Assembly: GCA_030428205.1 (NCBI GenBank)
Contig: JAUIBK010000004.1
Location: forward strand, 1-64,000
Origin: a bacterium
GTDB lineage: Bacteria; Bdellovibrionota_C; UBA2361; RFPC01
Direction: 5' to 3'
DNA length: 64,000 nt
The position numbers and the translations under genes are program-made. A model generated the notes under the pieces. It was not told the DNA's origin. It saw only the letters and a program-made list of their open reading frames with translations, and did no database searches. Shown here piece by piece: positions 58,921 through 64,000 of the stretch. Each line of letters begins with the position of its first letter. Within the stretch, counting starts at the first letter, position 1.

Positions 58921-61308
58921 ATGGTGAATGATAAGACATCTTCTTCTCATCGAGTTGGGGCACAAGAGAATCAAGAGCGCCTTGTCGGTCGAATGCTCGG
59001 CCTTGATGAGTTGTCATCTTCTCTTAAAAAGAGAGTTCAGCAGCGTTTGTCTGAAACAAAAGAGTCGGGTGTACTTGTTGGGGCCTTACTTGGTCGTGGA
59101 GAGTGGGATATCCGACCTATTCTACTTGAAGACGCCCAGCTTACCCTCTTACGTTTTATACACGCTGACTGTCGCATGGAAGGTTCCTTCCGGTTTAACA
59201 CTTCTGAGCTCTTACACTCCCTTTCTCATCTTTATGGTTCCACTGGGAGTGTTGACGGGCAGTTTTGGGTACGTAGGCCATATTATGATCGGGTGCTCTC
59301 AGATGAAGCTCGCGCTCAGGAAATGGTCGGAAGTATGTCACCGTCCCAATTACTGCGGAAGATTCTTTGTGAAGTAGAGTCGCTCCATGCGCAAAAACTC
59401 TTTCACGGGCATCTCGTACTTTCAAATTTGACGATCTCTACAGAGGGACTTCAGCTGCTTGATGTTGGCTTATCCGTGTTTGACAAAGAGCGTTGGAAGC
59501 TCATACCTACAGCTCCAGGAGAGCTTCAGGAGGGCGCACCTTCATCTCGTACAGATGTATACTGGCTTGCTCAGTTGCTAGAAACATTCGTTCCAGATAC
59601 GTTTGAAAATTTACGTGTAAAGATGCGTTCCTCTGAGCCTGATGAAAGGCCTTCGATTGAGGAAGTGGTCTGGGAGCTCTTCCCAAATGAGCGGGCGCAT
59701 CAACAACAACCTTCCTCTCCAGCTCTTCTCCACCGTCCTTCGTCAGTTCCTTCTGGAAAGCTTATTGTTCCTCACTCAAAGGCTCAGGTGGACGCAAGAG
59801 ATGCCCTCAAAGAGAAAAATAGGGAGTCCTCCTCTCGTGCGCAAGTGCCATCTGCTGATGATCGGGGGGAGTCGCAACCGGTCTATGATCCACCACCTCT
59901 CAAAGAGGAGGTGCGCCGACCGTCGCCAGAACAAAAGTCAGAAAGCCTCAATTCCTTATGGCTTTTACTCTTTGTTTTCGTTGGATTGAGTTCATACTTT
60001 TTTTATCATCAGGGGTACTTCTCGTTTCCACAATCTGAAGAGGTTTCTTCGCGACCATATACCTCATTGTGGCAAGTGGGAGGTGTCGATGAGCGTCATC
60101 AAGTTGCACAAGCTGCTATCGTTGACAACATTGCTGAAGCGCAAAAGGCGATTGTTCGAACGGCTCTCGTTGGGAAGGAAATTCCAATGGTGGCGAATGA
60201 TTTCCTCTTTCAGGTCTTTTCCACACAACATGGCGCAGATTTTTCTCAAGATGACGTGCGGACAATCTTACGAATTGCTCTGGCACCGCTTCTCGAAGAT
60301 TTGAACTTACCAGCCCCTGAATTATCTTCACTCGATCCCCGAGTGACTCTTGTCCTTCTTCGGTCTCTTGGTTTCGATAATGAGCAATCATGGTTTTCTT
60401 CCTATTCTACAAAACAGTTCTTCGAGTTATCTGAACCTGCGCGGAGTGTTTTTCGAACACTGGATCGACATGGTGAAAGCAATCTCTCATCTCGACTTGT
60501 CCGTGCAACAGCGGTGTTGGCATCTGATCCTTCTCATAAGAGTGCATGGAAAGTAGTACTTCAAGAAGTAGCGAAAAAAGGAGAGTTCGCCTCGACACTT
60601 GTTCCTTGGGTGCCGTTTTTTGAACAAGCGTTTACTCCAGAGAGTGATTTGTGGAAAGAATTTATAGCAGTTGCTCCAGCCTTTGCCTGGTTTGATAATG
60701 CAAAAATTGTTTCTTGGGTAAAAGTGAGCCCGGTAGAAAGGCTTTTTCTCTTCTTTTCGCCGCAGGCTTATGTTGGACTTTCGCGGGCTCAGCTTTTCGA
60801 TCTACTTACACATCCTGAGAGCTATATTCGGAATCAAGCAGAGGCGGCTCTTTTGAAGACGGCAAAATCAAAGGGGATGAAGGAGACTCTCCAGGTACTT
60901 GCGAGACCTGAAGGAAGGCTTTCTCGAGACCAAAACGTGGCATTACTCTCTGCTTTTGATGAGTCAGATGGTGATGTTTTTTATTCTTATCTTTCAAAAT
61001 GGTTTGATACAGCGCCTGATCCTCATGTTGTGCTGAAACTCCTCATTGCGAGAAAGGGGATAGTTGAACTGGATCCATTTAACGTAGAAGCGGCTCGGTA
61101 TTTGACGCGCATGAAATGGGATCCGAGCCTCGAAGAACTGAGAGGCCTGTCTGGTCATCCTGAGATCTTGGCAAGAGCCTTCGCCTATGCTCAACTTGAT
61201 CCTCAGGTTCCACAAGAGAGAGAACTCCTCCGAGATATGGCCTCGATTGAACCCAGTAGTCGAATAAGAAATCAACTTCAGAAAAAACTTTCTCTTTCTA
61301 CAAGGTAG
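58921..61308 (+). CDS. Transmembrane pseudokinase with large extracytoplasmic domain
   Basis: A 795-residue protein. The N-terminal 250 residues follow the order of a Ser/Thr kinase C-lobe: SLHAQKLFHGHLVLSNLTIS in place of HRDLKPxN, LLDVGLS in place of DFG, SSRTDVYWLAQLLETF for the TDVYSLG helix, and SEPDERPSIEEVV for the terminal Arg motif. The HRD Asp is missing, the DFG Phe is Val, and the N-lobe ATP-binding strands are weak, so catalysis is improbable. A proline-rich linker, a transmembrane helix (about 343-366, SLWLLLFVFVGLSSYFFYH) and a 430-residue helical-repeat C-terminus follow. It probably acts as a binding or scaffold receptor. No kinase partner is nearby. Confidence 0.75.
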   Translation: MVNDKTSSSHRVGAQENQERLVGRMLGLDELSSSLKKRVQQRLSETKESGVLVGALLGRGEWDIRPILLEDAQLTLLRFIHADCRMEGSFRFNTSELLHSLSHLYGSTGSVDGQFWVRRPYYDRVLSDEARAQEMVGSMSPSQLLRKILCEVESLHAQKLFHGHLVLSNLTISTEGLQLLDVGLSVFDKERWKLIPTAPGELQEGAPSSRTDVYWLAQLLETFVPDTFENLRVKMRSSEPDERPSIEEVVWELFPNERAHQQQPSSPALLHRPSSVPSGKLIVPHSKAQVDARDALKEKNRESSSRAQVPSADDRGESQPVYDPPPLKEEVRRPSPEQKSESLNSLWLLLFVFVGLSSYFFYHQGYFSFPQSEEVSSRPYTSLWQVGGVDERHQVAQAAIVDNIAEAQKAIVRTALVGKEIPMVANDFLFQVFSTQHGADFSQDDVRTILRIALAPLLEDLNLPAPELSSLDPRVTLVLLRSLGFDNEQSWFSSYSTKQFFELSEPARSVFRTLDRHGESNLSSRLVRATAVLASDPSHKSAWKVVLQEVAKKGEFASTLVPWVPFFEQAFTPESDLWKEFIAVAPAFAWFDNAKIVSWVKVSPVERLFLFFSPQAYVGLSRAQLFDLLTHPESYIRNQAEAALLKTAKSKGMKETLQVLARPEGRLSRDQNVALLSAFDESDGDVFYSYLSKWFDTAPDPHVVLKLLIARKGIVELDPFNVEAARYLTRMKWDPSLEELRGLSGHPEILARAFAYAQLDPQVPQERELLRDMASIEPSSRIRNQLQKKLSLSTR

Positions 61309-61349
61309 TCCTTTGGGACAGCTTCTTTCTGTCGGAGTGGATGAAGGCA

Positions 61350-61392
61350 TAAAAAAAAGGCCGCCTGTCATACTGACAAACGGCCTTTCTTG
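61350..61392 (-). terminator. Bidirectional intrinsic terminator
   Basis: AAAGGCCG (61356-61363) pairs with CGGCCTTT (61381-61388), with an inner GTCA/TGAC stem. On the minus strand eight T follow, ending the VirB2-like gene; on the plus strand TTTCTTGTTT is weaker and serves the pseudokinase gene. Confidence 0.88.
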
Positions 61393-61412
61393 TTTACTTC
61401 TTCACTTGAGAA

Positions 61413-61811
61413 TTATGTATTCTCGAGGATGTTTGCATCGTTGAAGAAGGTTGATACGAGCGAGCGTAGGATAAATGCACCTACAGCTACAACAAGGAGC
61501 CCAAGAGCCGCACGGTATTGACCGAAAGCAGAACTAAGGATAGCTCCAAGCCCTGCAGCGATCATAATCAATGCACCAAAACTACCTTCTATGTAGGTAA
61601 GAATAGCGTTGATAGAGTTTGTCACACGATCATCGTTGTACGTGATGACACCACCATCTTGAGCAGTTACTGTCCCAGCAAGTCCGCCAGCAAGCAGAGC
61701 GATACCGAGCACAAACAGCATGCACTGACCTTGCGCCTTGCTAGGAGCTGTAAACATCGCTCCAAACGATTGGCCAGTAGAGAGATATAGTTTTTTAACC
61801 TTGGCAAACAT
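61413..61811 (-). CDS. TrbC/VirB2-like pilin subunit
   Basis: A 132-residue protein with a long basic leader and a hydrophobic signal ending GTVTAQ, followed by two further transmembrane segments (SFGALIMIAAGLGAILSSAF and AALGLLVVAVGAFILRSLVSTFF). This layout, with a short polar loop (GQYR) between helices, is that of VirB2/TrbC pilins of type IV secretion. AAGGAAAAGG lies 6 bases before ATG 61811. A strong terminator directly follows the stop, so it is monocistronic, and no VirB/Trb genes are in the window. It may be an abundant protein of independent function. Confidence 0.75.
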   Translation of the reverse strand: MFAKVKKLYLSTGQSFGAMFTAPSKAQGQCMLFVLGIALLAGGLAGTVTAQDGGVITYNDDRVTNSINAILTYIEGSFGALIMIAAGLGAILSSAFGQYRAALGLLVVAVGAFILRSLVSTFFNDANILENT

Positions 61812-62161
61812 GTTTACCTTTTCCTTTAAGAAGTTTTCTTAATCCAGTTTTTTCCGACTCAGAGGCGAAGCCTAAAAGTCCCATTGTGTTATATGTGTTA
61901 TGTTGAGCGTGGCAGAAAATGTGTCATAGGATCAATAAATCCTTTCTTTAGTTATTTCAGGCAGTTAGGTGCCATCGTGTTTGCCTTCATACAGGAAAGA
62001 GCCATTGTATGGGGAATGCCTCCTCCCTTGAACGTGAACATCACCCCTTTGCCTATAGATAATCCCTTCTTACGTTCCGCACCAATAGGTGAAATGTTTT
62101 GGTACGCGGTTCTTAACGTGTCACGTTCATATTCAAGTTCACGTGCACGTGGAGGGGAGGA
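61812..62161. other. Gene-free interval upstream of the VirB2-like gene
   Basis: No convincing gene. A plus-strand reading frame (61884-62165) has no ribosome site and looks random. The region should contain the minus-strand promoter of the pilin gene. Short repeated words such as GTGTTATATGTGTTATG and CACGTTC/GTTCACGTGCACGTG are present. Confidence 0.5.
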
Positions 62162-62668
62162 TTAGCCTTGAGGTGCGTCTCGAAGGCCAGGGATATACTT
62201 CTCTGGATCTTTGGGTTCTCCATTAATGCGGATCTCAAAATGAAGATGAGGCCCTGTGGCAAGCCCCGTTTCGCCTACTGTTGCAATAATTTCTCCAGCC
62301 TGAATAGTTTGTCCTGGTTCGACATGGATAGTGCGACAGTGGCCATAGTGGCTTGTGATCCCGTTGCTGTGTTCGATGACGACAAGGTTTCCATATCCTT
62401 TGTAAGGATCCGCGAATACAATTTTCCCCGAGGCAATTGCACGAATTTGTGCACCTTTTGGGGCAGCGAGATCTATTCCAGAGTGGTGACGTTGGACTTG
62501 CCGAACAGGATGTTTGCGAAGACCATAGACACTTGAAACCCTTTCACCGAGGAGTGGATAAACAAAGATAGACTCCGCTGAGAGAGGTCGAGCCACAAAG
62601 GTAAGTAGAAAGCTGAAACTACTTAGCAGAGTGACTTTTAATGAGTTGGTAAGCTTGAGACTCAACAT
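62162..62668 (-). CDS. M23-family (LytM) peptidoglycan endopeptidase
   Basis: A 168-residue exported protein with a signal peptide (MLSLKLTNSLKVTLLSSFSF... ending LSA) and a LytM domain with complete zinc ligands: HSGIDLAAP (His, Asp) and HLHFEIR. It cleaves peptide cross-links or, if regulated by its neighbours, helps cell separation. ATG 62668 was chosen over the longer frame because it gives the signal peptide. It overlaps the end of the SH3/coiled-coil gene by 50 bases, so they form one unit. Confidence 0.9.
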   Translation of the reverse strand: MLSLKLTNSLKVTLLSSFSFLLTFVARPLSAESIFVYPLLGERVSSVYGLRKHPVRQVQRHHSGIDLAAPKGAQIRAIASGKIVFADPYKGYGNLVVIEHSNGITSHYGHCRTIHVEPGQTIQAGEIIATVGETGLATGPHLHFEIRINGEPKDPEKYIPGLRDAPQG

Positions 62669-63572
62669 CGGGGTTATATCCTGCAATCTTGACAGTTTGA
62701 CTAGGGCTTGCACTTGAGCTTTTTCCAAATGAAACAACGGATGCTGAAATCCATGCCCGCGTCCCTTCTGGAGTTACCACTCGATACCAACCGTTGAGTT
62801 GTTTTTCAACAACGAGTCGTGAGTTTTTCTTCACGCTCATGAGTGGTGAGTTGTTCAGGCCGGGGCCTGTTCGAAGGTTCGCTTTCGGTACCGTTACTGT
62901 AGCAATCAGCGTTGTATTTGCTTTCTTATGCTCCTGTCGGGAGGTTGATACAGGAGTTCGGCGAGCTCTTGTCTGTTGCTTCGTAATTTTTGGTGCTGGA
63001 CGGAGAGAGGAAAGATTGTGAATATTCCTCGCTTCTATAATACTTGAAAGTCGCTCTACTTCAGTTTCAGCAATAATGAGTCTGTTCCTCGTTTCTTCTA
63101 GCTCCTGGAGCAGATTTGAAACTTTTGATTGTGTTCTTTGAAGTTGAGACTCTATCGATTCTTTAGACTTCTTGAGTTCAGAAAAAGAGGCGCGTTGTTT
63201 TTCAACAGTATCTTGGAGTGTGAGATAATCTTCTTTGAGTTGGTGAATTTCGTGGTTGCTTTTCTGGTCTGGTGACGAGGCTTGCATGGTATGTGTAGTC
63301 GCAATGGTTGTTTTCAAAGAGGCTTTTGCTACGCTCGTTTCTTCTTGCGATGCCTCGTTGTTTCGGAGAGACTTTTCCTGCTCTAGCTGACGAAGGAGCT
63401 CTTGTTCGGCAGCCATAAGCCGCTCATTGACTTTTTCCATATCCTCGTCGACAAGGACAAACCCGTTATCAATGTTTTTCTGATTTTCTTGAGCGAAAGC
63501 TGTAGGAGAAAAGAGAAGTCCTATCGCGATTAAGGCAGTAAAACCCCTTTTTTGGTGCGCTAATGTAATCAT
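62619..63572 (-). CDS. Secreted coiled-coil protein with bacterial SH3 domain
   Basis: A 317-residue protein with signal peptide (ending AFA about residue 27), a long coiled-coil (about 40-180, repeated LKxxxxxLxxxL heptads) and an SH3_3 domain (about 215-285: VPKANLRTGPGLNNSPLMSVKKNSRLVVEKQLNGWYRVVTPEGTRAWISASVV region). SH3 domains here bind peptidoglycan or peptides; the coiled coil suggests an EnvC-like activator. Pairing with an M23 peptidase supports a cell-wall hydrolase regulator. ATG 63572 follows GTGAGG. Confidence 0.82.
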   Translation of the reverse strand: MITLAHQKRGFTALIAIGLLFSPTAFAQENQKNIDNGFVLVDEDMEKVNERLMAAEQELLRQLEQEKSLRNNEASQEETSVAKASLKTTIATTHTMQASSPDQKSNHEIHQLKEDYLTLQDTVEKQRASFSELKKSKESIESQLQRTQSKVSNLLQELEETRNRLIIAETEVERLSSIIEARNIHNLSSLRPAPKITKQQTRARRTPVSTSRQEHKKANTTLIATVTVPKANLRTGPGLNNSPLMSVKKNSRLVVEKQLNGWYRVVTPEGTRAWISASVVSFGKSSSASPSQTVKIAGYNPDVESQAYQLIKSHSAK

Positions 63573-63594
63573 AATAACCTCACTAAAAAACCAA

Positions 63595-64000
63595 TTATGC
63601 AGTTGCTCGTTGAGCTGCTTGCGGACTCCTTTCCCTTTGTAGCTTTGTTCTCCGGTCACGTTCTCGTTGGATCATGTCTTGAACTTCCTCTGGTGCAGCG
63701 ACGCCTTGAATCTTAATTTCTGTAGCTCCCGTTGCAGCTGTGCCGATCTCGACCTCTCCAATGTGTAAAATTCGCTCAAGGAGAGTTTGCTCGAGTTCAA
63801 CGCTTCTTACATCCTCATAGCGTACCTGAGTTGTTTTCGTGCGCATCGCTAAAATTCCATGCTTTTCTTCGATCCCGCGCGAGTCAATAGAATAACGGAC
63901 GTTATAGATACGATAGAGAGAGTTTCCAATAGTAAGTGCTGGAATAAACCAGAAGAGAGGGAGGGAGAGGGTAAAGCGCATGCCAGCGATGGTAAAAAGT
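63595..64000 (-). CDS. Bacterial PH-domain membrane protein, 5-prime partial
   Basis: The visible 128 or more residues have a hydrophobic start (MRFTLSLPLFWFIPALTIG) and the PH-domain strand order YNVRYSIDSRGIEEKHGILAMRTKTTQVRYEDVRSVELEQTLLERILHIGEVEIGTAA. The reading frame stays open to the window edge, so the true start is likely beyond it. Such proteins (YdbS/YdbT-like) are membrane-anchored. The C-terminus is basic and disordered. Confidence 0.75.
   Translation of the reverse strand, partial: LFTIAGMRFTLSLPLFWFIPALTIGNSLYRIYNVRYSIDSRGIEEKHGILAMRTKTTQVRYEDVRSVELEQTLLERILHIGEVEIGTAATGATEIKIQGVAAPEEVQDMIQRERDRRTKLQRERSPQAAQRATA

Noticed and set aside
61884..62165. 93-residue plus-strand reading frame
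   Set aside because: No ribosome site, unlikely amino-acid composition, and located in the promoter region of the VirB2-like gene.
1..64000. CRISPR arrays, tRNA or rRNA genes, insertion sequences
   Set aside because: No regularly spaced direct repeats, tRNA T-loop patterns, rRNA segments or transposase motifs were seen.

Overview
The window comes from a flagellated, LPS-bearing diderm bacterium of moderate GC content that uses ATG, GTG and TTG starts. It carries mlaA, lgt, msbA, waaA/lpxK, a complete flagellar export-apparatus operon, a sigma-54 type promoter in front of each flagellar block, HDOD and HD-domain proteins, and many dispersed palindromic repeats. The mixture looks most like a deltaproteobacterial or Bdellovibrionota-like lineage. 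That is inference; no rRNA or other decisive marker is present, and I found no tRNA or CRISPR array.

Layout. 1-11 kb: envelope and housekeeping genes (MlaA, a GT-C-like membrane protein, a MazG-type pyrophosphohydrolase, a J-like protein, an HDOD protein, Lgt, a CelD/FemAB-type acyltransferase, an SGNH protein, a HAD). 11-16.5 kb: a glucosylglycerate/sucrose-type carbohydrate cluster (GT81, GH13_18 phosphorylase, PfkB kinase, histidine phosphatase) behind a structured leader. 17-30.3 kb: motA, two short MotB-like genes, fliLMNOPQR, then flhB, flhA, an FlhF fragment, flhG, a small membrane gene, fliA and a REC-histidine kinase. 30-33 kb: two HADs and a ROK sugar kinase. 33-36.5 kb (minus): AsmA, RidA and an orphan ABC binding protein. 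36.5-42.3 kb: a triple-HTH gene lying between two ~275-bp direct repeats, then msbA and a fused waaA-lpxK gene. 42.5-50.5 kb: peptidase E, DUF3817, M29 aminopeptidase, a secreted Cys-rich protein, and an HD phosphohydrolase overlapping a RibBA homologue that has lost its catalytic residues in both domains. 50.7-58.9 kb: small hypothetical genes, including a free FlhB C-domain, a prepilin-like protein, a DUF5989 gene, a phosphodiester glycosidase, a structured ncRNA candidate, a GT87 and a PRTase. 59-64 kb: a membrane pseudokinase, a VirB2-like pilin, an M23 peptidase, an SH3 coiled-coil protein and a PH-domain fragment.

How it fits together. The flagellar block encodes stator, C-ring and export gate, with sigma-28 at the end. 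Its FlhF is reduced to the N-terminal domain, and its FlhG lacks the motif that normally activates FlhF. Lipid A/LPS functions (MsbA, WaaA-LpxK, MlaA, AsmA, Lgt) are spread around it. At least five palindrome families occupy almost every larger intergenic gap; one sits in a duplication that also copied the 5-prime end of msbA. The items most worth following are the fused WaaA-LpxK, the FlhF/FlhG reduction, the RibBA-HD pair, the pseudokinase and the structured noncoding regions near 11.2, 37.9 and 55.0 kb.
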